Positions 21,101 to 29,805 are shown, numbered from the stretch's first letter. The stretch is DNA of 64,000 nucleotides from an uncultured Eubacteriales bacterium (GCA_949286985.1 CASEEM010000042.1:31993-95992), one strand, 5' to 3'. The notes: generated from the sequence alone by a model not told the origin. A program made the numbers and translations.

Positions 21101-21748
21101 ATGAAATATGATTCTCCAAGCAGCAAACCGAAGGCAGTGATTCAATTCGTCCCGGATCCGAGCAGTCCGAAGGGCTGCGAGAGATTCCTGACGGAGGCAC
21201 TTCTGGAAGCCGGATATGCGGTCGGCACGGCCGATTTCTTCCGGAGCGATGCCGCGCCGCGCGTCATTCGCCCGAATAGCAGGGAAGGGCAGGAACTGAT
21301 CGGAGAAATCTGTTCCTTCTATGACAGGATGGAGGAAGATGAGGCCGAGATCCGAGACCTCCCGCACTTCCTGGTCGGCATCGGCGGCGGCGTGATGTTC
21401 GCCGAATTTGCGCTCGACAAAGCCTGCCGCGTCGACGGGATCATCGAAATCGCTCCGCGCTCCTTCATCAAGGAATACTTGCTCACGCGAAGATTCCTTA
21501 AGCGGAAGCGAATGCTGGAGCGTTTCCCGAATGTTCCGATCTATATTCTCGGCGGGGATGAGGACCCTGAGAGCCGCCGCGGTGACGCGGTCATCGTGCG
21601 CGCTCAGGCGCTCAGTATCTCGGAGCATGACTCCGTGGCCTTCAAGATCTATCCCGGCGCCGGGCATGATATTTTGAATGATGACTGCCGAAAGTATCTC
21701 TTAAGGGATATTTTGTTCTGGCTGGATGCGCATCTCGATGAGGAATAA
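21101..21748 (+). CDS. alpha/beta-hydrolase-fold protein lacking the nucleophile serine
   Basis: A 215-residue protein with the layout of the dienelactone hydrolase / monoglyceride lipase group: a nucleophile-elbow motif, an acid region GGDEDPESR (151-159) and the terminal histidine in YPGAGHD (184-190, H189). The elbow reads GIGGG (93-97), so the GxSxG serine is replaced by glycine G95. It is thus probably not a serine hydrolase, unless another residue serves. AAGGAGG precedes the ATG. It sits alone between clpB and a convergent amidohydrolase. The biological role is unknown. Confidence 0.7.
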   Translation: MKYDSPSSKPKAVIQFVPDPSSPKGCERFLTEALLEAGYAVGTADFFRSDAAPRVIRPNSREGQELIGEICSFYDRMEEDEAEIRDLPHFLVGIGGGVMFAEFALDKACRVDGIIEIAPRSFIKEYLLTRRFLKRKRMLERFPNVPIYILGGDEDPESRRGDAVIVRAQALSISEHDSVAFKIYPGAGHDILNDDCRKYLLRDILFWLDAHLDEE

Positions 21749-21795
21749 GACGGATCGGTTTTGGGTAAAGTTTATCGGTTGAGTTAAGGTAAAGC

Positions 21796-21847
21796 AAAGC
21801 ACTTGCCACGGTCGTGTTTCTGCGGCCGAGGGCAAGTGCTTTTTTTA
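21796..21847. terminator. bidirectional terminator between convergent genes
   Basis: AAAGCACTTGCC (21796-21807) pairs with GGCAAGTGCTTT (from 21831), followed by a run of T on the plus strand and a weaker T-rich tail on the minus strand. It separates the hydrolase-like gene from the M20 gene. Confidence 0.8.
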
Positions 21848-21885
21848 TGAACGAAGAAGATAAGAGCTGCTTCCTGGTGATATCA

Positions 21886-23061
21886 TTACTGATGATTTTC
21901 CAGCCACCTTGTTGCGCATTGGCAGAAAGCGGCGACACCGTAAGGCATGACCGTCTCATCGAAGGTCGCGTGCGGATCGTGAAGCTTGTAAGGATATCCC
22001 TCATCCGGTCCGCCGGCATAGAGCATGCCGAAGAAGGTCGGCACATATTCGCCGTAATAAGCGAAATCCTCCGAGAAGCTTTGCGGTTCCGCGAGGCGAA
22101 CGTCATCCAGCACTTCGCGGCAGTAGGTGCCCATTTCGGCGGTGAGCTCCGGGTCGTTGACATTCGGCGGGGTGCTGATAAAGATATCGACCTCGGCTTC
22201 GGCGCCCCAGACGGCAGCCGTCTGTTTGGCAATTTCTTCCAGCCTCTTCAGGAGATAATTCCTGTTCGGACGGGAGTAGGTGCGGATGGTGCCCTGCATG
22301 ACGGCTTTCTCCGGAATGATGTTCGATGCGGAGCCGGAATGGAGCGAACAGACGGAGAGCACCGAGGTTTCGTCGGAAGGCTGCTGAAGGGTAAAGAATT
22401 GCTGGAGTGCGACGACGATATTGGCCGCGACGCTGAGGGCGTTAACCCCGGCATGCGGCGTGCTTCCGTGCGCGGATTTCCCGGTGACCGTGATTTCAAA
22501 AGCATCGGCCGAGGAGCAGAATTTCTCTTCGCCGTAGAAAAATGTGCCGACATGATAATCGTGGTCGACCGGCCCGTAGTTGATATGCATGCCCATGGCC
22601 GCATCGACCTGCGGATTGACGAGAATACCGGCATCGATCATGCTCTTGGCTCCGGAGAGGAGCTCTTCGCAAGGCTGGAAGCAGAACTTGACCGTACCCT
22701 GAAGCTCATCCTCGTTTTCCTTTAACAGTCTTGCAGCGCCGAGCAGCATGGCAACATGCGCATCGTGACCGCAGGAATGACAGGCGCCGCTCGTGCAGGC
22801 GAAAGGCAGACCGCTCGCTTCCTCCTGAGGAAGCGCATCCATATCGGCGCGAAGCATGATCGTCTTGCCCGGTTTCCCCACGGTGGCCGTGATGCCGCCT
22901 CCGAGCTCGCTCGGCTCATAGCCGTACGACTTCAGCTTCTCCGTGACAAAGGCGCGCGTCTGATCCAGGTCAAAGCCGAGCTCGGCATGCTGATGCAGAT
23001 AACGGCGATTTTCTATGATCTCTTCATAAATCTCCTGTGAACGCGTTTTGTATGAGTTCAT
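21886..23061 (-). CDS. M20-family amidohydrolase (aminoacylase / hippurate-hydrolase-like)
   Basis: Cytoplasmic metallopeptidase-fold enzyme of 391 residues that hydrolyses N-acyl amino acids or related amides. The RRYLHQHAELGFD signature, ADMDALPQEE and CHSCGHDAHVAMLLGAARLL supply the metal-binding Cys, His and Asp residues, and a dimerisation domain lies in the middle third. The exact substrate (N-acetyl-diaminopimelate, hippurate, N-acetylcysteine) cannot be fixed. The ATG at 23061 follows GGGAGGGACACG; the frame is open upstream but has no ribosome site. A GntR regulator lies upstream on the same strand behind its own terminator, and the promoter carries palindromes, so repression is likely. 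Confidence 0.88.
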   Translation of the reverse strand: MNSYKTRSQEIYEEIIENRRYLHQHAELGFDLDQTRAFVTEKLKSYGYEPSELGGGITATVGKPGKTIMLRADMDALPQEEASGLPFACTSGACHSCGHDAHVAMLLGAARLLKENEDELQGTVKFCFQPCEELLSGAKSMIDAGILVNPQVDAAMGMHINYGPVDHDYHVGTFFYGEEKFCSSADAFEITVTGKSAHGSTPHAGVNALSVAANIVVALQQFFTLQQPSDETSVLSVCSLHSGSASNIIPEKAVMQGTIRTYSRPNRNYLLKRLEEIAKQTAAVWGAEAEVDIFISTPPNVNDPELTAEMGTYCREVLDDVRLAEPQSFSEDFAYYGEYVPTFFGMLYAGGPDEGYPYKLHDPHATFDETVMPYGVAAFCQCATRWLENHQ

Positions 23062-23083
23062 CGTGTCCCTCCCTTTTTTGAAC

Positions 23084-23097
23084 TGTGAATATTCACA
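23084..23097. promoter_or_regulatory. perfect 14-bp palindrome, operator candidate of the M20 gene
   Basis: TGTGAATATTCACA lies between the candidate -10 (23111-23116) and the start codon of the amidohydrolase, a typical place for a repressor site. A second, looser inverted repeat (ATTTTAC / GTAAAAT, 23111-23132) overlaps the promoter itself. Confidence 0.5.
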
Positions 23098-23110
23098 AAA
23101 TATCGAATAT

Positions 23111-23139
23111 ATTTTACCAAAATTTGTAAAATGTTCCAA
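23111..23139 (-). promoter_or_regulatory. promoter of the M20 amidohydrolase gene
   Basis: Read on the minus strand: TTGGAA, 17 bases, TAAAAT. It lies about 50 bases before the ATG. Confidence 0.6.
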
Positions 23140-23163
23140 ATCTTGTACACGAATTTTGTTTCG

Positions 23164-23202
23164 TGAAAAAAAGCTCCTCTCCGCCGAAGCGGAAAGGAGC
23201 TT
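23164..23202 (-). terminator. terminator after the GntR-family gene
   Basis: On the minus strand a 14-bp stem with one internal mismatch and a four-base TTCG loop (23171-23202) is followed by seven T. It separates the regulator from the M20 gene. Confidence 0.85.
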
Positions 23203-23233
23203 GTTCTTCATAACGGGTTGTTGCCGAACAGGA

Positions 23234-23905
23234 TCAGAAATACTTAGTCATGCGGCGAAGCTTCGACTGCGACATATGATAATCCATCGCGAGACGGCCG
23301 GCCGGGACATTCTTCGTCTCGAAGGCATCGAAGATGGCCTTGTGCTCTTCAAGGATGGTCTTGAGATAATCGTCCGTGAAGGTCTTCGGCGGCGCCGAAT
23401 GCTTGAGATACGTCTGATATGTCGACAGCGTCTTCACCAGCATGCGGCTCTTCGTTCCGTCATAGATGATATTATGAAACTGCGAATTGAAATAGAGGAC
23501 CTTGTCGACATCGCTCTTCAGCGTATAGAATTCCATGAATTCGATGATCTCGCGAAGCTTGTCGAGCTCTTCCTCCTCCATGCGCTGGATGGCCCATTCT
23601 ACGGCTTGGACTTCAAAGCTGCGACGGAGATCGAAGAGGTCGGAAATATCGCGAAGGGTGAGTCCGATGACAAAGGCACCGCGGTTCGGGATATTTTCGA
23701 CGAGACCGTCGGATTCCAGCTGACGGAAGGCCTCGCGTACCGGTGTTCGGCTGACATTATATTTGCGGCAGAGAACCTGTTCGGTGAGCTTCGTGTGAGG
23801 AGGAATCTCGCCGGACAGAATGTCCTTCTGCAGCTGAGTAAACATGGCGGTCGAAAGCGGAAGGCCGGATTCGTCCGGATGAGGGTTGTTAGGGGTGTTG
23901 GTCAT
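23234..23905 (-). CDS. GntR-family transcriptional regulator (FadR/FCD subfamily)
   Basis: A 223-residue DNA-binding protein. The N-terminal winged helix-turn-helix (about 17-80) contains LCRKYNVSRTPVREAFRQLE, the GntR recognition signature, and the all-helical FCD effector domain follows with DLFDLRRSFEVQAVEWA and candidate metal/effector residues around H143 and H189. AAAGGAGAAGG precedes the ATG. Upstream lies a cluster of GTATAC-centred repeats, the half-site type expected for FCD regulators, suggesting autoregulation. The adjacent M20 gene is the obvious candidate target. The effector is unknown. Confidence 0.9.
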   Translation of the reverse strand: MTNTPNNPHPDESGLPLSTAMFTQLQKDILSGEIPPHTKLTEQVLCRKYNVSRTPVREAFRQLESDGLVENIPNRGAFVIGLTLRDISDLFDLRRSFEVQAVEWAIQRMEEEELDKLREIIEFMEFYTLKSDVDKVLYFNSQFHNIIYDGTKSRMLVKTLSTYQTYLKHSAPPKTFTDDYLKTILEEHKAIFDAFETKNVPAGRLAMDYHMSQSKLRRMTKYF

Positions 23906-23930
23906 GATTCCTTCTCCTTTCGTTGATATC

Positions 23931-23998
23931 GTAAACTGGTATACGCAGGGTAAACTGATATACTATAATGGTTGCTGTATACAATACTGTATACAATA
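23931..23998. promoter_or_regulatory. GTATAC repeat cluster, probable GntR operator array
   Basis: Four sites: GTAAACTGGTATAC (23931-23944), GTAAACTGATATAC (23950-23963) exactly 19 bases on, then two perfect tandem copies of CTGTATACAATA (23975-23986, 23987-23998). Each is centred on the palindrome GTATAC or ATATAC. They lie 26-95 bases upstream of the GntR-family start codon, over its likely promoter. Confidence 0.65.
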
Positions 23999-24083
23999 AT
24001 GTTATGCCTTTCAAGAATCCGTGTCAAGGAAAAGAGAGCTGATTTTGATGGCTCTGCATAAATGTTTGCGAATGATTCTCAGC

Positions 24084-24101
24084 GATTAAAAGATTTTAAT
24101 C
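24084..24101. promoter_or_regulatory. perfect inverted repeat upstream of nth
   Basis: GATTAAAAGATTTTAATC is an 18-bp perfect palindrome, 55 bases before the nth start and about 20 bases before a CATAAT box. It has no T-run, so it is more likely a protein-binding site than a terminator. Confidence 0.4.
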
Positions 24102-24155
24102 ATATTTTTACTACTTTATGTCATAATAGACCTAGCGAAGAGAGGAGGAGAGAAG

Positions 24156-24803
24156 GTGTACAAGAAGAAGACACAAGATCAGGTCTCGTATATTTTGACC
24201 GAACTGCGAAAGACTTATCCCGATGCGGGGTGCGCGCTCGATTATGATTCGATTTTTCATCTTGTCATCGCGGTAGCACTTTCCGCACAGACTACCGATG
24301 TCAGCGTGAATAAGGTGACGCCTGCACTCTTCCGTGCTTATGAGACACCGGAGCAATTGGCTGCAGCACCTCCGGAAGAAATTGAAGGATATATTCGTAC
24401 GCTGGGACTGTATAAGAATAAGGCGAAGAACATCCGCGGCATGGCGGAGATGCTGGTTCATGATTACGGGAGCGAGGTTCCGCAATCCATGGAGGAGCTG
24501 CAGAAGCTGCCGGGCGTCGGACGGAAGACGGCCAATGTAGTGCTCTCCGAAGGCTTTCATGAACAGCGCATTGCTGTCGATACCCACGTCTTTCGCGTCT
24601 CGAACCGCATCGGGCTCGCGCATGCGAACGATGTAGGGAAGACAGAAGAGCAGCTGATGGATATTCTGCCTTACGATCACTGGACCGATGCGCATCATCT
24701 CTTGATCTTCCACGGCCGGAGATGCTGCAAGGCGCGAAAGCCGTCCTGTGAGGAATGTCCGATTCGTCAGGAGTGCGAGGCCTTCCTGAAGGGGGAGGTA
24801 TAA
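24156..24803 (+). CDS. nth: endonuclease III
   Basis: Base-excision-repair glycosylase/AP lyase acting on oxidised pyrimidines. The helix-hairpin-helix LPGVGRKTANVVL begins at residue 118 with catalytic Lys K124; the catalytic Asp is D142 in VDTHVFRVSNR. The C-terminal 4Fe-4S loop C191-x6-C198-x2-C201-x5-C207 is complete. At 215 residues it has standard length. The start is GTG behind a GAGGAGGAG ribosome site. Confidence 0.96.
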   Translation: MYKKKTQDQVSYILTELRKTYPDAGCALDYDSIFHLVIAVALSAQTTDVSVNKVTPALFRAYETPEQLAAAPPEEIEGYIRTLGLYKNKAKNIRGMAEMLVHDYGSEVPQSMEELQKLPGVGRKTANVVLSEGFHEQRIAVDTHVFRVSNRIGLAHANDVGKTEEQLMDILPYDHWTDAHHLLIFHGRRCCKARKPSCEECPIRQECEAFLKGEV

Positions 24804-24813
24804 GCCTGTGCTA

Positions 24814-24842
24814 TTGAATTGAAGGGGGATTCTTGCTATTAT
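24814..24842 (+). promoter_or_regulatory. promoter of trmL
   Basis: TTGAAT, 17 bases, TATTAT, 34 bases before the trmL ATG. It may also feed the glycolytic operon downstream, for which no separate clear promoter was found. Confidence 0.6.
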
Positions 24843-24876
24843 AGTTGAAGCAATCGATTGACAGGAGAGAAGAGAG

Positions 24877-25347
24877 ATGGCATTTCACATCGTGCTCGTT
24901 GAGCCCGAGATACCGCAGAATACAGGGAATATCGCGAGAACCTGTGCTGCGACGAATACCGTTCTTCATCTTGTTCATCCGCTCGGCTTTCGCATCGATG
25001 AGAAGGCTGTTCGCAGAGCCGGCCTCGATTATTGGCCCTTTGTCAAGCTCGTCGAGCATGAGAGTCTGTCCTCGTTCCTTTCGGAATACGGCGACAGGCG
25101 TATGTTTCTCATGACTACGCGAGGCGGGAGGAGTTATGCCGAAGCCGATTTTCGCGACGGCGACATGCTTCTTTTCGGACGCGAGACGGCCGGACTTCCG
25201 AAGGAATTCATCCGGGAGCGGCAGGACAGTGCGCTGCGCATTCCGATGAGCGAGAATACAAGACTTCGATCTCTCAATTTATCCAATGCAGTCAATATCG
25301 TATTGTTCGAAGCTCTCCGTCAAAACGGATTCCCCGAGCTTCGATAA
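24877..25347 (+). CDS. trmL: tRNA (cytidine/uridine-2'-O)-methyltransferase TrmL
   Basis: SPOUT-family methyltransferase that 2'-O-methylates the wobble base 34 of tRNA-Leu species. The N-terminal VEPEIPQNTGNIARTC, the knot motifs LFGRETAGLPKEF and IPMSENTRLRSLNLSNAV are all present. At 156 residues it is the minimal knot-only form. AGGAGAG precedes the ATG. The gene ends 41 bases before gap. Confidence 0.93.
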   Translation: MAFHIVLVEPEIPQNTGNIARTCAATNTVLHLVHPLGFRIDEKAVRRAGLDYWPFVKLVEHESLSSFLSEYGDRRMFLMTTRGGRSYAEADFRDGDMLLFGRETAGLPKEFIRERQDSALRIPMSENTRLRSLNLSNAVNIVLFEALRQNGFPELR

Positions 25348-25388
25348 AGAAACACTAATGTAATGGCTTGAATGTCAAGGAGGACAAC

Positions 25389-26405
25389 ATGGCAAGAGTC
25401 GGTATCAGCGGTTTCGGACGTATTTCTCGCGTCATCATGCGCGCAGCACTCGACATGGATGATATTGAGATTGTAGGTATCAATTGGCGAAATTGTGATC
25501 TTGATTATCTCGTCTACATGCTCAAATACGATTCGACCTTCGGACGCTTCCCGGCAACGATTGAGAAGTATGAGAACGGAATCATCGTTGACGGCAAGAA
25601 GATTCCTGTTTACAGCGAGAGCGATGCACATAATATCCCTTGGGCAGAGTGCGGCGCGGAGTATATTATGGAAGGTACCGGCGCATACAATACGACGGAG
25701 AAGGCCCAAGCCCATCTCGAAGCCGGTGCGAAGAAGGTCATCATTTCCGCTCCTGCCAAGGATAAGGAGACGCCGACCTTCGTTTACGGTGTCAACCACG
25801 AAGAATACAAGCCGGAATATAATGTTGTTTCGAACGCATCCTGCACCACGAACTGCCTGGCACCGCTCTGCAAGGTTATCAACGACAACTGGGGCATTGA
25901 GCAGGGCCTGATGTCGACCATCCATGCCGCTACGGCGAAGCAGAAGGTCGTCGATGCACGTTCGATGAAGGATTGGCGTACGGGCCGTTCGGTCTTCGGC
26001 AACATCATTCCGACCTCGACCGGTGCTGCGAAGGCTGTTTCGCTGGTCATTCCGGAGCTCAAGGGCAAGCTGACGGGTATCGCATACCGCATACCGACGG
26101 CGAACGTCTCGGTTATCGACCTCAATCTCATGCTCAAGAATCCGACTTCGTATGAAGAGATCTGTGCGAAGGTCAAGGAAGCCTCCGAGGGCGCATTCAA
26201 GGGAATCATCGACTATGTCGACGATGAGGTCGTTTCGAGCGATTTCATCGGCGATCCTTGCACGACGATTTTCGATGCTCGCGAAGGTATTGAGCTGAAC
26301 GATCGCTTCTTTAAGTTCATCACGTTCTATGACAATGAATTCGGATATAGCACGCAGCTTCTCCGTCTGATCCGTTATATGGATCAGATCGATCATGCAG
26401 AATAA
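25389..26405 (+). CDS. gap: glyceraldehyde-3-phosphate dehydrogenase with altered NAD-binding motifs
   Basis: Phosphorylating GAPDH, 338 residues, oxidising glyceraldehyde-3-phosphate to 1,3-bisphosphoglycerate. The catalytic cysteine C152 (NASCTTNCLAP), histidine H179 (STIHAATAKQK) and the STGAAKAV phosphate region are intact. Two cofactor features differ from the norm: the glycine loop reads GFGRISR (last Gly is Ser, S13), and the conserved Asp after INx that holds the NAD adenosine ribose is Trp (N32-W33-R34). Cofactor preference may thus be changed. The start at 25389 follows AAGGAGG. First gene of gap-pgk-tpiA-eno. Confidence 0.93.
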   Translation: MARVGISGFGRISRVIMRAALDMDDIEIVGINWRNCDLDYLVYMLKYDSTFGRFPATIEKYENGIIVDGKKIPVYSESDAHNIPWAECGAEYIMEGTGAYNTTEKAQAHLEAGAKKVIISAPAKDKETPTFVYGVNHEEYKPEYNVVSNASCTTNCLAPLCKVINDNWGIEQGLMSTIHAATAKQKVVDARSMKDWRTGRSVFGNIIPTSTGAAKAVSLVIPELKGKLTGIAYRIPTANVSVIDLNLMLKNPTSYEEICAKVKEASEGAFKGIIDYVDDEVVSSDFIGDPCTTIFDAREGIELNDRFFKFITFYDNEFGYSTQLLRLIRYMDQIDHAE

Positions 26406-26421
26406 TAGATGTTACTAAAGT

Positions 26422-26455
26422 ACGCCCCGCTTGCGGAACGCAGCGGGGCGTGTTT
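26422..26455 (+). terminator. hairpin between gap and pgk (weak terminator or mRNA processing element)
   Basis: A 10-bp perfect GC-rich stem (ACGCCCCGCT / AGCGGGGCGT) with a 10-base loop, followed only by GTTTCG. With so few T it probably attenuates or stabilises the gap message rather than stopping transcription fully. Confidence 0.6.
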
Positions 26456-26497
26456 CGAATCAGGCGAAGAGTTTCCGAATAAGAAACGAGGTAGAAT

Positions 26498-27682
26498 ATG
26501 AAACGTACGATTGAAGATGTATCCTGGAGCGGAAAGACCGCGGTCATCCGCTGCGATTTCAATGTTCCGATGAAGGACGGAAAGATTACGGATGATACGC
26601 GTATCCGTGCAGCGCTTCCGACGCTGGAATACTTGAAGGAGAAAGGCGCGAAGGTCGTCATCCTGTCTCATCTCGGACGTCCGAAGGGAGAGCCGAAGCC
26701 GGAATTCTCGCTTCGCCCGGTTGCCGATGCGCTTGCCGAGGCGTTGCATACGGAGGTCCGCTTCTTCCCGAGCGATAAGGTCGTGGATGATACGGTCCGT
26801 GAAGAGGTTCGCGGACTGAAGCCGGGCGAGCTGGCGCTCCTCGAGAATGTTCGTTATCGCAAGGAGGAGACGGAGAACGATCCTTCCTTTGCCGAAGAGC
26901 TCGCTTCGCTCGGCGATGTCTTTGTACAAGAGGCCTTCGGCACGGCACACCGTGCGCATGCATCGACGGCCGGCATCGCTTCTTATCTTCCGTCCGTTTC
27001 GGGATTCCTGATCGAGAAGGAGCTTCGCTTCCTCGGGGAGGCCGTTTCTTCCCCGGAGCGTCCGTTCGCTGCCATTATGGGCGGTGCGAAGGTCAAGGAT
27101 AAGATCCCGGTCATCACGAATCTTCTGGATAAAGTCGATTACATCTTTATCGGCGGCGGCATGGTCTTCACCTTCCTGAAGGCAGAGGGTCATGATATCG
27201 GAACCTCGCTCTTCGATGAAGAAGGATATGAACTCATTCCGGAGATCAAGGAGAAGGCAGCGAAGAACGGAGTGAAGCTGGTCCTTCCGGTCGATGTTGT
27301 CGCTGCAGACCGCTTTGATAATGATTCGCCGAGCGGTATCTACGGAGTCGGTGAAATCCCGGCCGACCGCATGGGTATGGATATCGGACCGAAGACCGAA
27401 GAGCTTTATTGCGATCTCCTCAAGGATTGCAAGACGATTGTCTGGAACGGACCGATGGGCGTCTTCGAAATGCCGAACTTCGCACACGGCACGAAGGCCA
27501 TTGCGGAATGTCTGGCTGCCAATGAAGGAACGACCGTCATCGGAGGCGGCGATTCGGCAGCAGCCGTCACGCAGTTCGGACTTGCCGATCGTATGACGCA
27601 CATTTCGACCGGCGGCGGTGCCAGCTTAGAGTTCCTTGAAGGCAAAGAGCTTCCGGGCATTGCTTGTCTGGAAGATCGTTAA
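26498..27682 (+). CDS. pgk: phosphoglycerate kinase
   Basis: Transfers phosphate from 1,3-bisphosphoglycerate to ADP in glycolysis. [18 protein letters not shown] (about residues 17-34) is the N-terminal substrate signature, the [13 protein letters not shown] segment lies mid-protein, and the nucleotide loop GGGDSAAAV is near the end of the C-domain. The 394-residue length is normal. Start ATG behind GAGGTAG. The order gap-pgk-tpiA-eno shows a single glycolytic unit. Confidence 0.97.
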   Translation: MKRTIEDVSWSGKTAVIRCDFNVPMKDGKITDDTRIRAALPTLEYLKEKGAKVVILSHLGRPKGEPKPEFSLRPVADALAEALHTEVRFFPSDKVVDDTVREEVRGLKPGELALLENVRYRKEETENDPSFAEELASLGDVFVQEAFGTAHRAHASTAGIASYLPSVSGFLIEKELRFLGEAVSSPERPFAAIMGGAKVKDKIPVITNLLDKVDYIFIGGGMVFTFLKAEGHDIGTSLFDEEGYELIPEIKEKAAKNGVKLVLPVDVVAADRFDNDSPSGIYGVGEIPADRMGMDIGPKTEELYCDLLKDCKTIVWNGPMGVFEMPNFAHGTKAIAECLAANEGTTVIGGGDSAAAVTQFGLADRMTHISTGGGASLEFLEGKELPGIACLEDR

Positions 27683-27702
27683 AGAGAAAGGGAGAGAGAA
27701 TC

Positions 27703-28464
27703 ATGAGGCAGATTTTCATCGCCGGAAATTGGAAGATGAATAAGACACTGGCGGAGGCGAAGGCCTTTGCAGAGGAGCTCAAGGCGAAAATGCCGGAGAC
27801 GGAGCATGCACTTGCGGTCATGGCCCCTTTCACGGACCTTCCGCTCCTGACCGTCGCCTTAGCGGGTACCGGTATCGGCGTCGGTGCTCAGAATGTTCAC
27901 TTTGAAGAATCCGGCGCTTATACGGGAGAGATCTCGCCGCTGATGCTTCGCGAGCTCGGGGTTTCTTATTGCATTGTCGGCCATTCGGAGCGCAGAACCT
28001 ACTTTGCCGAGACCGATGATACCGTGAACCGAAAGCTCCTCGCGCTTCATGCAGCCGGTATTCGTCCGATCGTCTGCGTCGGCGAATCGCTGGAGATTCG
28101 TGAAGCAGGGAATGCCATGTCGTTCGTGGCCGGTCAGATTGCGGCAGCCTTCGAAGGCCTTACGCCGGAGCAGGCGGCGGAGACGGTGATCGCTTATGAG
28201 CCGATTTGGGCGATCGGCACGGGCAAGACGGCAACGCCGGAGCAGGCGGAAGAGATGTGCGGCTTTATCCGCGGTATGATGGAGGGCCTCTACGATGAAG
28301 TCGTCGCAGAGAAGATCATCATTCAGTACGGCGGAAGCATGAAGCCTTCCAATGCCGGAGATCTCCTGGCAAAGCCGAATATTGACGGCGGCCTGATCGG
28401 AGGAGCAAGTCTTAAGGTCGATGACCTGCTTGCCATCCTGGAAGCAGCCCCGAAGCAAGCATGA
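27703..28464 (+). CDS. tpiA: triosephosphate isomerase
   Basis: TIM-barrel enzyme interconverting dihydroxyacetone phosphate and glyceraldehyde-3-phosphate. GNWKMNK near the N-terminus, the histidine signature VGHSERR, and the catalytic-glutamate segment AYEPIWAIGTGKTATPEQ are intact. The 253 residues are typical. Start ATG at 27703 behind AAAGGGAGAG; a TTG in frame upstream overlaps pgk and lacks support. The co-factor-independent phosphoglycerate mutase often found between tpiA and eno is missing here. Confidence 0.97.
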   Translation: MRQIFIAGNWKMNKTLAEAKAFAEELKAKMPETEHALAVMAPFTDLPLLTVALAGTGIGVGAQNVHFEESGAYTGEISPLMLRELGVSYCIVGHSERRTYFAETDDTVNRKLLALHAAGIRPIVCVGESLEIREAGNAMSFVAGQIAAAFEGLTPEQAAETVIAYEPIWAIGTGKTATPEQAEEMCGFIRGMMEGLYDEVVAEKIIIQYGGSMKPSNAGDLLAKPNIDGGLIGGASLKVDDLLAILEAAPKQA

Positions 28465-28524
28465 ATTTCATTTTCACCGACAAACCGATGAAATGATAAA
28501 TAGAACAAAAGAAGGAGAGTTACC

Positions 28525-29805
28525 ATGTGCACGATTATTGAAGATATTATCGGACGCGAAATCCTCGATTCGAGAGGCAACCCGACCGTAGAGGCAGAGA
28601 TCCATCTGGTCGACGGTACGGTCGCTTACGGAGATACGCCGAGCGGTGCTTCGACGGGAATTTATGAAGCCCTCGAGCTTCGCGACGGAGATAAGGAACG
28701 TTATCTCGGCAAAGGCGTTACGAAGGCCGTTGCTCATGTCAACAATGAGATCAGAGATGCTCTGATCGGTGAAGATGCTTCGGATATTCACGTACTGGAG
28801 CAGATCATGATGGAGCTTGACGGAACGAAGGATAAGAGCCGCTTCGGAGCGAATGCCATCCTGGCTGTTTCGCTCGGCTGCGCTCGTGCGGCTGCTCAGT
28901 CGCTCGGCATTCCGCTCTTCCGCTTCTTCGGCGGCATTAACGGCAATACGCTTCCGGTTCCGATGATGAACATTCTGAACGGCGGCGAGCATGCTTCGAA
29001 CACAGTCGACGTTCAGGAATTCATGATTATGCCGGTCGGCGCTCCGGACTTTCGTGAGTGCATCCGTTGGTGCTCCGAGGTCTATCATCAGCTCGGCAAG
29101 GACCTCAAGAAGGATGGTTATGCCATCTCCGTCGGCGATGAAGGAGGTTACGCTCCGAATTTGAAGGATGAATTCGAGGTTCTCGACTACATCGTCGCGG
29201 CAATCGAACATGCCGGTTATAAGGCAGGCGAAGACTTTGTCATCGCTATCGACGCAGCGGCAAGCGGCTGGAAGACCGATGAGGTCGGCAAGTATCGCAT
29301 GCCGAAGTCGGGCCGCACCTTCACGAGAGAAGAACTGGTTCAGAACTGGGTTGAGTTCTGTGACAAATATCCGATCGCTTCCATGGAGGATTGCATGGAC
29401 GAAGAGGACTGGGACGGCTGGAAGCTCCTCACGGATACTCTCGGCGATCGCGTTCAGCTCGTCGGCGACGACCTCTTTGTCACGAATCCGGAGCGCTTTG
29501 CGAAGGGCATCGAGCTCGGATGCGCCAATGCGATTCTCATCAAGCTGAATCAGATCGGCAGCATTTCCGAGACCCTCGAGACGATTGCTCTCGCGAAGAA
29601 AAACGGCTATAACGCCGTTGTTTCGCACCGCTCGGGTGAGACGGAGGATACCACGATCGCCGATCTCGTTGTCGGACTCAACGCCGGACAGATCAAGACC
29701 GGTGCACCGGCGAGAACGGAGCGCGTAGCGAAATACAATCAGCTTCTCCGCATCGAAGAGAAGCTCGGCGAAAGTGCTGTCTTTGCCGGTAAAAACTGCT
29801 TTTAA
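28525..29805 (+). CDS. eno: enolase
   Basis: Converts 2-phosphoglycerate to phosphoenolpyruvate. The N-terminal [13 protein letters not shown], the Mg-binding [14 protein letters not shown] region with VGDDLFVTN, and the catalytic-lysine segment LIKLNQIGS followed by [10 protein letters not shown] are complete. At 426 residues it is standard length. The ATG is preceded by GAAGGAGAG. A terminator follows, ending the glycolytic unit. Confidence 0.97.
   Translation: MCTIIEDIIGREILDSRGNPTVEAEIHLVDGTVAYGDTPSGASTGIYEALELRDGDKERYLGKGVTKAVAHVNNEIRDALIGEDASDIHVLEQIMMELDGTKDKSRFGANAILAVSLGCARAAAQSLGIPLFRFFGGINGNTLPVPMMNILNGGEHASNTVDVQEFMIMPVGAPDFRECIRWCSEVYHQLGKDLKKDGYAISVGDEGGYAPNLKDEFEVLDYIVAAIEHAGYKAGEDFVIAIDAAASGWKTDEVGKYRMPKSGRTFTREELVQNWVEFCDKYPIASMEDCMDEEDWDGWKLLTDTLGDRVQLVGDDLFVTNPERFAKGIELGCANAILIKLNQIGSISETLETIALAKKNGYNAVVSHRSGETEDTTIADLVVGLNAGQIKTGAPARTERVAKYNQLLRIEEKLGESAVFAGKNCF

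Noticed and set aside
21814-22725. 303-codon plus-strand frame opposite the M20 gene
   Set aside because: It starts inside the terminator T-run and has no ribosome site; the minus-strand M20 motifs are clear.
23048-23926. 292-codon plus-strand frame opposite the GntR gene
   Set aside because: It runs through the M20 promoter, a terminator and the GntR coding region; it is a shadow.
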